From: a virus
Length of the DNA stretch: 57,112 bases
IMG/VR virus record: IMGVR_UViG_3300005519_000204
Span: 1-57,112 of that record
Strand: one strand, 5' to 3'
Made by a program: the position numbers and the translations under genes. Under the pieces are notes generated by a model. The model saw only the letters and a program-made list of their open reading frames with translations. It searched no databases and had not been told where the DNA came from. Below are positions 23,126 to 32,554 of this stretch, piece after piece (position 1 is the stretch's first letter; every line of letters starts with the position of its first letter).

Positions 23126-24183
23126 TGGCCAGTGAACGCAGCGCGATCGTGCGCCCGGTATTCAAGGTGGTGGTGGACGGTACCGACGTCACGCGCCGCC
23201 TGGAATCGCACTTGAGCAGCATGACGTTGGTGGCATGCCGCGAAGATCATGCCGACCAGTTGGAGCTGGAATTTGAAGACACCACCGGTCGCATCGTGAT
23301 GCCACGCAAGGGCGTCAGCATCGAAGTGTCGTTGGGTTTCGACACGTCGGGCATGTGCCTGCAGGGCTCCTATATCGTGGATGAAGTCGAGCACCGCGGT
23401 GCTCCCGATACCATCACGGTGCGGGCACGCAGTGCGCGTATGGCCGGACCCTTGGCTACACGCAGGGAACGCAGCTGGAGCGATACCACCGTGGGCCACA
23501 TCGTTAGCGTGATCGCCGGCGAGCATGGGCTTACGCCGCACGTATCCAGCAAGCTGGCGAGCGCGCCCATCGCGCAGCTCGACCAAACCGAAAGCGACAT
23601 GGCGCTGCTTCGCCGCATAGGCAAGCACTTCGATGCGGTGGCCACGGTCAAGCATGGGCACCTAATTTTCGCGCCGATCGGCGAGGCGAAAACAGCGGGC
23701 GGCACGGACATTCCTTCGCTGATAATCCGGCGCGCGAGCGGCGATCGCCATCATTTCCAGGAAATCGACCGCAGCGCCTATACAGGTGTGCAAGCTCGCT
23801 GGCATGACATGAACGGTGCGCGCGGACGTCTAGCACTTGCCGGCAAGCACGGGCACATAAAGATCCTGCGCGGAGATTTCCCCACCGAAGCCGACGCTAG
23901 CCGTGCCGCCGAAACCGAACTGGCGCGTGTAAAGCGTGGCGCAGCGACGTTCACGCTGGATCTGGCCATCGGTCGGCCGGACATCTTTCCCGAGGTGCCG
24001 GTGAAGCTCGTGGACTGGCCGGATGTTATCACCGCCTACCAATGGATTGTCGCCAAGGCCACGCACAAGCTCGACGGCAGCGGTGGCTATCTCACGTCGC
24101 TTGAATTGGAAAATAGAGCAGCAATCAGTGACCACACAGCAGTAGACGATGGGAATGACACCGACAGTACAAACGTCGGCTAA
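23125..24183 (+). CDS. D: Baseplate hub / late control protein (P2 gpD-like)
   Basis: A 352-residue hub protein that connects the tube to the spike. The start is ATG 23125 overlapping the U stop; a GTG 3 bases earlier is also possible. Characteristic parts are 'VDGTDVTRRLESHLSSMTLV', 'YIVDEVEHRGAPDTITVRAR' and 'TESDMALLRRIGKHFDAVAT'. It ends the late tail operon. No clear terminator follows, and the next genes are convergent. The C-terminal 20 residues are polar and less conserved. Confidence 0.92.
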   Translation: MASERSAIVRPVFKVVVDGTDVTRRLESHLSSMTLVACREDHADQLELEFEDTTGRIVMPRKGVSIEVSLGFDTSGMCLQGSYIVDEVEHRGAPDTITVRARSARMAGPLATRRERSWSDTTVGHIVSVIAGEHGLTPHVSSKLASAPIAQLDQTESDMALLRRIGKHFDAVATVKHGHLIFAPIGEAKTAGGTDIPSLIIRRASGDRHHFQEIDRSAYTGVQARWHDMNGARGRLALAGKHGHIKILRGDFPTEADASRAAETELARVKRGAATFTLDLAIGRPDIFPEVPVKLVDWPDVITAYQWIVAKATHKLDGSGGYLTSLELENRAAISDHTAVDDGNDTDSTNVG

Positions 24184-24262
24184 GCAACCAACAACACGTT
24201 CTGTGATGCTTTGGGATTGTACGGCGCGCTCGAACTTCAACAGCAGCAACCCAATCGCTCTA

Positions 24263-24662
24263 TCACTTACTGCTTCGGATGCGCTCTATTGCCGGCCGAT
24301 AACCCTGGCTTGCCGCCTTATGCAGCCAGAATTGAGCGCGCCTCCTGTCCTCGGCAGAAAATCCTGCTATCAAGGAATGCATATGCCGTGTACTGGCAGT
24401 TAGCATCACCATTTTCCGCGCCAATAATCGCCCACCTCAACGCCTCATCAAGATTTGTCGTCACGTTCGAATAAAATCTCGAGAGACGTAACGCAGCACG
24501 ACCGGAACCATCCAGCGCTTCATTCGTCAGCGTTATCACTTGTTGCGGAGTTAACACATAGCCCTGCTCTCCGAATTGATATCCCTGACTTTCCGAAGCC
24601 AGAACTGGGAACATGCACGGCGATGTTATTAACGCGAACAATAGGCACCTAACGAAGAACAT
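24263..24662 (-). pseudogene. Secreted Sel1-like repeat protein, frameshifted
   Basis: The frame from ATG 24662 gives 114 residues: a signal peptide ('FFVRCLLFALITSPCMFPVL'), then 'GRAALRLSRFYSNVTTNLDE' and 'ALRWAIIGAENGDANCQY', a Sel1/TPR-like helix pair, stopping at 24318-24320. Skipping one base near 24340 restores 'ARAQFWLHKAASQGYRPAIE', the expected next Sel1 helix, with a stop at 24263-24265. This indicates a single-base frameshift (or sequence error) near the C-terminus. It is the last of the genes downstream of RHS and may be an accessory or immunity-type protein of that locus. Confidence 0.6.
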
Positions 24663-24669
24663 GTTTGAT

Positions 24670-25209
24670 TCACTCGTGAGTCAACCCTAAGGGAATCACC
24701 GCGACGTTCGACTTCAACTTACCTCCCAACATATTGCCTCCGGCAAGGGCGAAGCAGAGCGATCCCTGATCGGCATTCGCAGCCAACCTTTCCACGTATG
24801 CTTGGTACGCAAACGGAGGCCCTTTGGCCATCGCTGCCGCGTATTCAGGGGGCGCTTTCGTGCTGTCATTGATCAGCAGCTTGCCCCAATAAATCTTACC
24901 GTAGTGTCGAATGCTGTCCTGCACTCCGGCTTTGGTACATGGTCCAACCGCGAAGGTCACGTTGTAGTCCTTCGATGCAGACAGCGCTAGTAGGTCCGTG
25001 CTGGTTGTGAAATCGATACGGGAAATGATTTTTGACGGATGTGGGGGATGATCCACAAAGTCGATTTGCGTCTGGCCTTTGTAGTCCACATCGCTCACCG
25101 ACGTCACTCGAATATCTCTCGGACTGCCGCCGAATGGTAAAGAGCACGCGGTGAGCGAGACCAAGCATATGGCAATAACGGCTGTTGACAATCGGCTATG
25201 CGAAGCCAT
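24670..25209 (-). CDS. Lipoprotein of the RHS cargo block, unknown
   Basis: A 179-residue lipoprotein with AGGAGG nine bases before ATG 25209. The signal peptide ends in the lipobox 'LTAC' (about Cys22), so it is anchored in a membrane facing the periplasm. The mature part is a soluble domain without recognised motif ('GQTQIDFVDHPPHPSKIISR', 'CTKAGVQDSIRHYGKIYWGK'). Two Cys could form a disulfide. It is followed 7 bases later by the Sel1-like gene. Because toxin tips of secreted RHS proteins act outside or on neighbours, a periplasmic immunity lipoprotein is plausible, but this is only inference. Confidence 0.7.
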   Translation of the reverse strand: MASHSRLSTAVIAICLVSLTACSLPFGGSPRDIRVTSVSDVDYKGQTQIDFVDHPPHPSKIISRIDFTTSTDLLALSASKDYNVTFAVGPCTKAGVQDSIRHYGKIYWGKLLINDSTKAPPEYAAAMAKGPPFAYQAYVERLAANADQGSLCFALAGGNMLGGKLKSNVAVIPLGLTHE

Positions 25210-25429
25210 AGTCAATTGCCTCCTCGCCCAGAGATAAAAGGTGAAGTCACCGTGAGCTGACCAGCGAGGACTTGTTCTCGACTACTTATGCCGGGACCGG
25301 GGGCACTCATCAGACTCCTAAGAATGGTGGAGCTCTATCCATGCAGAAGCACCAACAACAACCCAATGCAAGACAGGTCCACCATGTCGCAAATACTAGA
25401 AGTAGTTGAACGCTGAACCGAGGCAACAG

Positions 25430-25813
25430 CTAGGAAAACATTTTGTAAAAAACTCTGTTTCCCCAGTCGTCTTCGTACGCCGCAAGGATCTTTTCCAGGG
25501 GCCTGCCATCGACCCTCGGTCGGTCTAGCTTATGCAATTCCTTTTCCACCCAAACCCGAAATTCCGGCCAGCGCAATTTATGAACTAGAACGGCAACGGG
25601 CTCATCACTTATCGATTTTGAAGAAAACAGTGATCCGATAAGAGCAACAATGTCAGATCGGCTTATGGCTTGCCTGCCAATAATTTCCAAGCAACGATCA
25701 TAATGTGGTTCCGCAAGATCGAAGGAATATTCCGTATCCAAGACTTCTTCGGCAGCAAGCAACTCCGACTTAAGTTCCATGAGATCTGCATCACTGCTAT
25801 GGCTACCGCTCAT
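25430..25813 (-). CDS. Small acidic cytosolic protein downstream of RHS, candidate immunity
   Basis: A 127-residue protein. The start 'MSGSHSSDADLMELKSELLA' is chosen because GGAG stands 7 bases upstream; the frame is open to 25984 but would then overlap the previous gene by over 120 bases. It appears all-helical ('DRCLEIIGRQAISRSDIVAL', 'KLRWPEFRVWVEKELHKLD') with no signal peptide. Position directly after the RHS gene pair, low GC, acidity and size are those of polymorphic-toxin immunity proteins, though I do not recognise a named family. It ends 'WGNRVFYKMFS'. Confidence 0.62.
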   Translation of the reverse strand: MSGSHSSDADLMELKSELLAAEEVLDTEYSFDLAEPHYDRCLEIIGRQAISRSDIVALIGSLFSSKSISDEPVAVLVHKLRWPEFRVWVEKELHKLDRPRVDGRPLEKILAAYEDDWGNRVFYKMFS

Positions 25814-25859
25814 CACCAGCTCCGATACATGACTAAGCCCAGTGGCCATTTGGCCATCG

Positions 25860-26255
25860 CTATTGAGCTGTAAACTCGACAGACCCTCCTGATCCCGGAG
25901 TAAGACCAACCGCCAAGTAATGAACATCTCGCTCCAGCGGCTTTGCCTTCGTTGTCTCCGCGAATCCAACAGGTACTTCGCCATACGTCACATTGGATAG
26001 CGGCTTAGCATTACCAGGAGAAAGCTCAAATGCCCACATGGGATTTTTGTAGTCCCAGTGCCCTGAGTCATCACGCTTTACTACAAGAAAGGTATTAACT
26101 TCCACGCCACCAGCCTTAGGCGCACCACTTCCTTCAAAGTGAAACGAGATCAAGGATGCACCGTCATGTACAACTTTGATGGTGTATCTAGATGACATTC
26201 CACAGAGATTGAATGCAAGTAGGAAAAGAGCAAGTGACATTAAGACGCTTTTCAT
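25860..26255 (-). CDS. Secreted protein coupled to the RHS gene
   Basis: A 131-residue protein starting immediately after the RHS stop (TAA-ATG). Its ribosome binding site (AGGAG) lies inside the last RHS codons, so translation is tightly coupled. A signal peptide (residues about 1-19) precedes a beta-rich mature domain with 'DGASLISFHFEGSGAPKAGG', 'LSNVTYGEVPVGFAET' and 'ERDVHYLAVGLTPGSGG'. Proteins of this look often accompany RHS genes. Being exported, it could be the cognate immunity protein of a periplasm-acting tip, or a chaperone. The family is not identified. Confidence 0.7.
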   Translation of the reverse strand: MKSVLMSLALFLLAFNLCGMSSRYTIKVVHDGASLISFHFEGSGAPKAGGVEVNTFLVVKRDDSGHWDYKNPMWAFELSPGNAKPLSNVTYGEVPVGFAETTKAKPLERDVHYLAVGLTPGSGGSVEFTAQ

Positions 26256-29200
26256 TTATCGATCTCCTATAAACCAGATTGGCGGAGCACCACGATTCAT
26301 GCCAAGACCTACCTGGTTTAGTAGAGATTCATAGTCAGGAAGAGCTGGCGACCATGGCCGCTGCAGGGCAGCATAATAATCCGCAACTATCGCTGCCTGT
26401 TGTTCATATCGATAATCGTTGAAGCAACCGTGTTCGCTCAAGCTATATTTGTATGTGTCACTTCTTGTTCCCTCCATAGCTGCCTTGCGCCAGCTGTAGT
26501 TGGGATTGTTCTGGTACTGATAAACATGAGTCATCTCGTGCGCCAGCCAAGCTTGGTCAGTCAAATTAGCCTTGGAGAAGTCCGATTGGTAGCCCGACGA
26601 AGGAAAATGGATAGTATTTTCAAGAGTGACAGCATTGTCAGTGGCTATAGGCGCCCAGGCACGCGGATCCAAGCCAGCACCCGATACAATGTTCACTTTC
26701 GAGAAATCCACGGTGTTATTGAATACTTGATTGAGCATCGATATTTCTCCGGACGTCGGCGGACGAAGCCCTAGTGGATCGACATAGTCCAGCGGGCTCC
26801 CATTCACATAGTTATATGTGTTGATTCCCCCTTGCAGACCTGCAGGATCGCTCTGAAGGTAACGCCCAGCGGGCGCTTCATAGTAGCGATTCACGTTATA
26901 GATCAATCCTGTTTCCTGGTCGTAGTACTGACCGGGGAAACGCAAATTGAGCACATAGCCACCTACTGACATGGGTGCCACCTCGCCCCATGGATTGCCT
27001 TGGTAAGCCCACTGCCAGATTACTGTACCCGTACTGCTAGCTACCGCACGCGGCGTGCCGAGCCCGTCGGCGTAAACGTAGTTGACAGTGGTCGTCATGG
27101 TTCCGCTCAAACTTGAAGTACCCGTGCCTGGCGAAGGCGCTTTGATTGGGCCACCGTGAATCGGACACGACGAGAAAGACGTGCAAGAAGATGTGCTTGT
27201 GGGATTGCTTGTGGCGCTGACATCGACGGTCGCCACTGGAATGTCGCCCATCCACACATAATCACGCGTGGATGCACCATACTCGCCCACCAAATGCTTG
27301 GCTTCATCGTAGCCGTACCGCACTGTACCGCTTCCAGTTTTGCTAATCCGCTGGCGCAGCGCGTTGTAGGTATAAGTGCCAACAGTGGCCCCCGCGAATT
27401 GGGCAACCGTCAATACATTGCGGCTACTGTAGCCAAACCCGTAGGTGCCACTTGCTTGCGTAATCGCTGTCGTGTTGCCATCGGCGTCCACAGTCCGTGC
27501 CTGATTTCCGATCGCCGTCAGCTGGTGAGTGCCAGAGCCGTACGTGTAGGAGCCGGTATCCAAGTCAGATGCGGCTTTGGTCAAACGATCGCCCGTCTGG
27601 TTGTACGTTACGCTTTCGAGCGTAGAGCCATCGGCCTCAGTTACCGCCGTCAAGCGATATAGCGGATCATAGCTGTAAGTTTCGGTGGCCGGATTAGCCC
27701 CGCTGGCGTTGCCGATCGCCGTGATGTCGCCCATCATATCGCGAGCCAGATGTAACGAAAACGCAGCGCTAGTGATATCCGTCAGGCGGTAGTTGGCATC
27801 GTAGGCGCGTGCAACGGCCTGACCGTTACCCAAGGTGTAGCCACTGACCGGACCGAATGGTTGATAGGTAACGTTACTTACTACCGTGGTGGCCGTCGTG
27901 CTACCCGAGGGTATCACGCTCACCGACTGGATACGTCCATCGGCATCCCTGGTGTAACTCACTTGGGTCCCACTTGGATACACAATGCTGGTTACCCTCC
28001 CAGCAGCGCTAACCGCATAGCCGGTTGTATCCGTTGTCCCATTGATGGTTTGCTGCTTCTCAATGACGTTGCCACGCGCATCGTAGCAATACACCGTGGT
28101 TACGCTGTTCTCAATAATGCGCGTCAGTCGCCCGACTGGATAGCTGCTGCTGCAGCCCGTGACGCTGTTTGCTTCGTCGTAGGCATAGGTAACGTTCTGG
28201 GTGCCATCCGGGTAGCTGGTGCTGATTAGACGATTCAGAACATCGTACGTATTGATAGCCGTGATGCCCTTTGCGTCGGTACTTGTCAGTACATTGCCTG
28301 CGGCATCGAAGGTGCGGCTGGTGGTTCCCGTATCCGGACTAACCTGGCCGGTTGTATCGCTCAGCCCGTCGTAGCTGTAAGTAGTGTTGAGGTTACCAGG
28401 ATCGGTGACTTGAGTGAGCCGATCTAGGCTGTCATAGCCGTATTGAATGGTCGTGTTCTTGGTTGCACCATCGTTGCCGTTGTAGTTGTCGATAGTTTGC
28501 ACTAGACGATTCAAGGCGTCATAGCTCTGTTTGCGCAGAATGCCCAGGCCATCTGCGTCCTGCACGAGATTGCCGTTGGCGTCGTAGTTACCGCTAGCGC
28601 TGGCGTCGAACGTCGTGTGGTTGAGGCCGTCCATGACCTTGGTGAGCTGGCCAAGAGTATTGAAATTGCGACTCAAGCTTTTATGGAGCGTCCCGCTGCT
28701 GTCGTAGGTCTTTTCGGCCGTTTTGTTGCCCGCCGCATCCAGTGTGTATTGCACATAATTGCCCTGTGCATCAGTGATCTTCACCAAGCGATGAGCTGCA
28801 TCGTAACCATACGTCGTGACAACCCCATCAGGATCCGTGACAGTTTGCACGGCCCCATAGGGCGTATAAGTGAAGCTCGTAGTAGCACCCCCTACTATGC
28901 TGGACGCAAGCCAACCGCGCGCCGTATAGGACATATCCGTATTGATCCCATTCGCGTCCGTAGTGCGCGTGACGCGGCCATCGGCGTCATAGGAGGCGAT
29001 GGTCGTAACGTGACCCGCCGCATCGGTAATAGTGTGAATGTCACCGACTTGATAGCAGGCCGCGCCCGGCGTGCCACAGTTCGTCGCGCTACTCGTCAGG
29101 TAATAGGTATACGTGGTCGTTTGCGTAACGTCGGTTCGTGGCCCAGTGATAGTCAGCGTCAATCCGACGAAAGGACACTGCGTGGTGTCGACGACGGTGC

Positions 29201-31529
29201 AGTAGGTATAGGTGGAGCGACGTACTCCGCTCGGCACGCTACCGCTGGTGCTGCACGCATATCTCGAGGCTGCGCTGTTGCCTGGGTCGATATCGCAACG
29301 AGCCAAAACCTGTCCGATGCCATTGTAGATCCATTGCGTGGAACCAACAGTGTTGCCAGACGCGTCCACGATAGTACGTGTCAAAGGTACACGTAGCGTG
29401 GTGTTCCAAGTGAAGTTAGTGGCTCGTTGATTCCGTGTACCGGAAGCCTCGACCTGCTGATCGAGCAAACCATTCGTATCATAGGTGGTGACAGTAACGT
29501 TGCCATTGAAGTCCGTGGCCGAGGCGAGGTAACCATTAGCGTCGTAGGTGCTCGACGCATACGGCTGATCGCATTGCACGCCGCACGGTGCACTCGCGGT
29601 AGCGCGCTGGAAGGAGCCGAATTGCTGGTTGAAGGTCAGTGTTGACTGCGAACCGGTCGGATAGGTCACCGTAGATGTACCATCCGCGTTGTAAGCCACC
29701 TGGGTCTCTGCGATGTTGGATGCCAGCATGGACATCGTAGCCTTGCCTTGAGTGTTGTAGCTGATGCTAGTGAAGCGGATGCTGGTCTCGTCAATGTCGC
29801 CTGTCAGTGCAGCAGGAAGGTTGGCACCACTGGTCAGTGTGCTTTCGTTGTACACATACTGGCGTGATGACTTGTCTGGATACGTGACAGAGGTCAAATT
29901 CCTGTTTCCGTCGTAGCCATAGGTCACCGAACCTCCATCGGGTTCCGAGATGGCGGCCACCGTTGCATTGCTGTTGTAGGTGAAATTCAGCGCCCGGCCT
30001 CGAGGATCGGTCACCGTAAGCAGCAAACCCGCCGCAGGCGCAACGCTACTAGGTGTGGAGCTGGTGCTATACGCCAGTGTGGTGACCAAACCGTCCGTGT
30101 CGGTGATGGAAAGTAGATTTCCATTTTTATCGTAACTTTCCTGGTAACGCGTAGTGGAATCGAAATACGTCCACCCTGTGAGCGCGCCGGAAGTATCTGT
30201 CTGAGGGGTAAGACGATCGGCAACATCGGGATCCGCAACCCACTGGCCTGAGGTCAACGTAAAGTTGAGTTCTCGCCCGTCCGGCCGAAATGCCGTGGCG
30301 ACGGTCAGCCCAATACTTGGTACGTACTCAATGCTCCGATCGAAGGTGTGACGCCAATTTGTACCCATGTGCGCCGGGGCGACAGACGTCTGGCTGTTGT
30401 AATAGCGATGGAAGCTTAAAGCGCCCAGCGAGATGTCTTCGTCATCCTTGTACTCGTTCCCTGTTGCGGAATTGATGGGATCGCCAATGCAGTTGCACGA
30501 CTTGCCAAGCTCCTTTCCGTTTGGATTGCCCGGGACAACTGCCAAATAGCCGATGCTTTCCGCGGTGGTTGAAGTGTGCCCGGGGTCATACGCGCTGAAG
30601 GACGACACGATGGCCCCGGTTTGCATATTGACGCGAAAAACATTACCGCTGTTCGAATCGGCCATCCAAAGGGTATGGTTGTCTGGATCGGGGTAGACGG
30701 AACCGAGTGATGCATAGTACGGACCATCGTTAAATTCATATTGATTAAGAACACCGCCCGAGCTACTCAATAGAAAAACGTAATCCCAGCTAGCCACCAG
30801 CAGATTGTCGTTGGGGAGCTGACGAACATCATATAAAACCTCTGTACCGCCGAAAGGGTCAGAGAGCGATGACACGAAATCGGATAATTGCGTATTGGTG
30901 CAGATGTTGAACTGGTGAATGCTGTCGCCCCCGGTGGTGTAGCGCATCGTGCAGTGATCGTTGGCTAACGCCATGTGGTCGATCGCATCACCCGTACTTG
31001 GGTCGACAGGTATGGAATAACTAGTAAGAAGATTGCCGTTGCCGTCAAACTTTAGAATCGCACCCGGACTGTTGTTCGAGGAAGGGTTTTGTCCGACATA
31101 GACATTGCCGTTGTTATCAAATGCCACCGACGTGGGAAAGGCGTATCCACCGCCAAATAGGCCCATGACACCGCTGTTACTGATGGTATGGATGGCCTCG
31201 TCGTATGTGCCATCAGTCGGAATGTAGAGATTGTTGGATGCATCTACGCTCAGAGATCCAAAATAGGCGTTATTGGTGCCAAAGTTGAAGTTGTCCAGCA
31301 ACACGCCGTTGGGGCTGAAGTGCTTGACGTGATGACCCCAGGTAGAGCCCGCACCTGTGAACGTGGTGACAAAAACTTCTCCGGGCCGGAGAGGGACTCC
31401 GTCTGCGAACGCAGGTTGGAGGCACAAGCTAACTGCTAGCGCCGCAAGCAGGCGTGCGATTGAAAAGCTGTATTTATGCGGGCGGTACGTACTAGAAGTA
31501 TTTACCTGCTTCCAAACAAAACCATTCAT
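26256..31529 (-). CDS. Secreted RHS/YD-repeat polymorphic toxin with HExxH metallopeptidase-like tip
   Basis: A 1,757-residue protein. The start at 31529 is preferred over 31541 because GGAG lies 6 bases upstream. A basic N-terminus and hydrophobic segment ending 'CLQPAFADG' form a Sec-type signal. Residues about 45-340 contain NHL-like propeller repeats ('SLSVDASNNLYIPTDG', 'TSVAFDNNGNVYVGQN'). The RHS entry motif 'CIGDPINSATGNEYKDDEDI' and dozens of YD repeats follow, closing with 'LIYNVNRYYEAPAGRYLQSD' and 'DPLGL' near 1583. The remaining 170 residues are the variable tip: 'HEMTHVYQY' (H1664-E-x-x-H1668) and 'YRYEQQAAIVADYY' suggest a zincin. It differs from the phage genes in GC and lies between D and cI as cargo. 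Confidence 0.85.
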   Translation of the reverse strand: MNGFVWKQVNTSSTYRPHKYSFSIARLLAALAVSLCLQPAFADGVPLRPGEVFVTTFTGAGSTWGHHVKHFSPNGVLLDNFNFGTNNAYFGSLSVDASNNLYIPTDGTYDEAIHTISNSGVMGLFGGGYAFPTSVAFDNNGNVYVGQNPSSNNSPGAILKFDGNGNLLTSYSIPVDPSTGDAIDHMALANDHCTMRYTTGGDSIHQFNICTNTQLSDFVSSLSDPFGGTEVLYDVRQLPNDNLLVASWDYVFLLSSSGGVLNQYEFNDGPYYASLGSVYPDPDNHTLWMADSNSGNVFRVNMQTGAIVSSFSAYDPGHTSTTAESIGYLAVVPGNPNGKELGKSCNCIGDPINSATGNEYKDDEDISLGALSFHRYYNSQTSVAPAHMGTNWRHTFDRSIEYVPSIGLTVATAFRPDGRELNFTLTSGQWVADPDVADRLTPQTDTSGALTGWTYFDSTTRYQESYDKNGNLLSITDTDGLVTTLAYSTSSTPSSVAPAAGLLLTVTDPRGRALNFTYNSNATVAAISEPDGGSVTYGYDGNRNLTSVTYPDKSSRQYVYNESTLTSGANLPAALTGDIDETSIRFTSISYNTQGKATMSMLASNIAETQVAYNADGTSTVTYPTGSQSTLTFNQQFGSFQRATASAPCGVQCDQPYASSTYDANGYLASATDFNGNVTVTTYDTNGLLDQQVEASGTRNQRATNFTWNTTLRVPLTRTIVDASGNTVGSTQWIYNGIGQVLARCDIDPGNSAASRYACSTSGSVPSGVRRSTYTYCTVVDTTQCPFVGLTLTITGPRTDVTQTTTYTYYLTSSATNCGTPGAACYQVGDIHTITDAAGHVTTIASYDADGRVTRTTDANGINTDMSYTARGWLASSIVGGATTSFTYTPYGAVQTVTDPDGVVTTYGYDAAHRLVKITDAQGNYVQYTLDAAGNKTAEKTYDSSGTLHKSLSRNFNTLGQLTKVMDGLNHTTFDASASGNYDANGNLVQDADGLGILRKQSYDALNRLVQTIDNYNGNDGATKNTTIQYGYDSLDRLTQVTDPGNLNTTYSYDGLSDTTGQVSPDTGTTSRTFDAAGNVLTSTDAKGITAINTYDVLNRLISTSYPDGTQNVTYAYDEANSVTGCSSSYPVGRLTRIIENSVTTVYCYDARGNVIEKQQTINGTTDTTGYAVSAAGRVTSIVYPSGTQVSYTRDADGRIQSVSVIPSGSTTATTVVSNVTYQPFGPVSGYTLGNGQAVARAYDANYRLTDITSAAFSLHLARDMMGDITAIGNASGANPATETYSYDPLYRLTAVTEADGSTLESVTYNQTGDRLTKAASDLDTGSYTYGSGTHQLTAIGNQARTVDADGNTTAITQASGTYGFGYSSRNVLTVAQFAGATVGTYTYNALRQRISKTGSGTVRYGYDEAKHLVGEYGASTRDYVWMGDIPVATVDVSATSNPTSTSSCTSFSSCPIHGGPIKAPSPGTGTSSLSGTMTTTVNYVYADGLGTPRAVASSTGTVIWQWAYQGNPWGEVAPMSVGGYVLNLRFPGQYYDQETGLIYNVNRYYEAPAGRYLQSDPAGLQGGINTYNYVNGSPLDYVDPLGLRPPTSGEISMLNQVFNNTVDFSKVNIVSGAGLDPRAWAPIATDNAVTLENTIHFPSSGYQSDFSKANLTDQAWLAHEMTHVYQYQNNPNYSWRKAAMEGTRSDTYKYSLSEHGCFNDYRYEQQAAIVADYYAALQRPWSPALPDYESLLNQVGLGMNRGAPPIWFIGDR

Positions 31530-32069
31530 AGCTCGCTCCATGGGCTGAGGTAGTAGTGGACCGCTCGACTACAGTGGTTTATCCAAACAAACAGAACTTG
31601 ATAGGCGTACTACGCGGACTGCACAGGCGGCGTGCCGGATCGGCATAAATGCGCAGGCCGTGAGGTCTCACCAACTTCAGATGGAAACGAAGGCGCACGC
31701 GCAAAGCGTCGACACGAAGCGCCGCATCACCGTCGGATATCCCCTGTTTTAAGACGAGCACGTGCTGAACATGCACCCGTACAACCTGCATGTACTGCTT
31801 ATGCGTGAGCGTTGCTCGTGCACAGCAATTTCGCCAAATAGGGTGCGCAGCAGTTCGTGACGATTTCGTGATAATGCGAATGCTCTGCTCGTAGGCAGGT
31901 TCTCTTTTTCACGTCGGCGTTTTCTTACACGCCCTTCCGATGCTGCGTCATAGCTGCATGGGCTGATCACGACAGCTTTCGTAAAATCTTATCTGGGAGC
32001 AGGCCTGGGGCAGATAGCCATAATCAAAAGGCGCTGGCCTTGCAGCTCAATCGGTGCCGCGCCGCGAGC
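31530..32069. other. Intergenic region upstream of the RHS gene
   Basis: About 540 bases between the RHS start and the CI repressor stop. Short open frames on both strands lack ribosome binding sites and homology. No strong hairpin-T terminator or clear -35/-10 pair is obvious. It presumably holds the RHS promoter and the junction between phage core and cargo. Confidence 0.4.
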
Positions 32070-32489
32070 TCAATTCGATGTCACAGGTGTCAAAGTCGTC
32101 AACCATTCGCCGTACTCCGGTATAGCCCGTTTGAACTGCTGCTCCAGCCAGATCATCTCATCCTGTGAACGGCTGACGTGCCACCAATACACGAATTGCG
32201 AGAGACGGTCGGCGGCCGGGCTCCCGGCACGCGGGGTTTCTGTGGGGGCGGGATCGTGTGGTGCTTGCGTCCTTCTCCCTAGCCACATGTCGCCGATCCC
32301 AAAAATCAGCCAATCGAGCGAAACCCCTTTTTCCATGGCGATGCCCGCACAAATCCCAAACGGCGGGCTATTGCGCTGACGCCAGTTGCTCGGTGCACTG
32401 ACGGCCAGATTCAAGGCTGCGGCCAGCGCCGAATCGTTCTTGGCCCCGTAGACCTGGCGCATGCGCTGGATGATGTCGTTGACATCCAT
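32070..32489 (-). CDS. cI: CI-type phage repressor
   Basis: A 139-residue regulator of the phage CI repressor family (as in 186/P2-related phages). The start 'MDVNDIIQRMRQVYGAKNDS' is chosen because GGGGAG lies upstream; the frame is open to 32603. The helix-turn-helix 'DSALAAALNLAVSAPSNWRQ' is followed by 'GVSLDWLIFGIG', a hallmark of the family. The C-terminal part is short ('DRLSQFVYWWHVSRSQDEMI') and lacks the LexA-type Ser/Lys protease of lambda CI, so induction probably needs an antirepressor rather than self-cleavage. It is transcribed divergently from the RHH gene over paired operators. Confidence 0.82.
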   Translation of the reverse strand: MDVNDIIQRMRQVYGAKNDSALAAALNLAVSAPSNWRQRNSPPFGICAGIAMEKGVSLDWLIFGIGDMWLGRRTQAPHDPAPTETPRAGSPAADRLSQFVYWWHVSRSQDEMIWLEQQFKRAIPEYGEWLTTLTPVTSN

Positions 32490-32503
32490 GAGTCGCTCCC
32501 CGA

Positions 32504-32554
32504 CACAAAATGTGGAATCCCCGACCGCAATTACTTGCGTTTTCACATTTTGTG
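32504..32554. promoter_or_regulatory. Paired operators in the cI/RHH divergent promoter region
   Basis: CACAAAATGTG (32504-32514) and its exact reverse complement CACATTTTGTG (32544-32554) are separated by 40 bp start to start, about four helical turns. They lie in the 112-bp gap between cI and the divergent RHH gene. A looser TTGTG half-site follows at about 32570. These are the likely binding sites of CI and/or the RHH protein that set the lysis-lysogeny switch. Confidence 0.6.

Noticed and set aside
25860-25984. Long start (25984) for the 25430-25813 gene
   Set aside because: It would overlap the upstream secreted-protein gene by 125 bases and has no ribosome binding site, whereas ATG 25813 has GGAG at good spacing.
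27861-29396. Several plus-strand open frames opposite the RHS gene (for example 28617-29396)
   Set aside because: They are shadows of the repetitive YD-repeat coding strand, lack ribosome binding sites and have repeat-derived composition.
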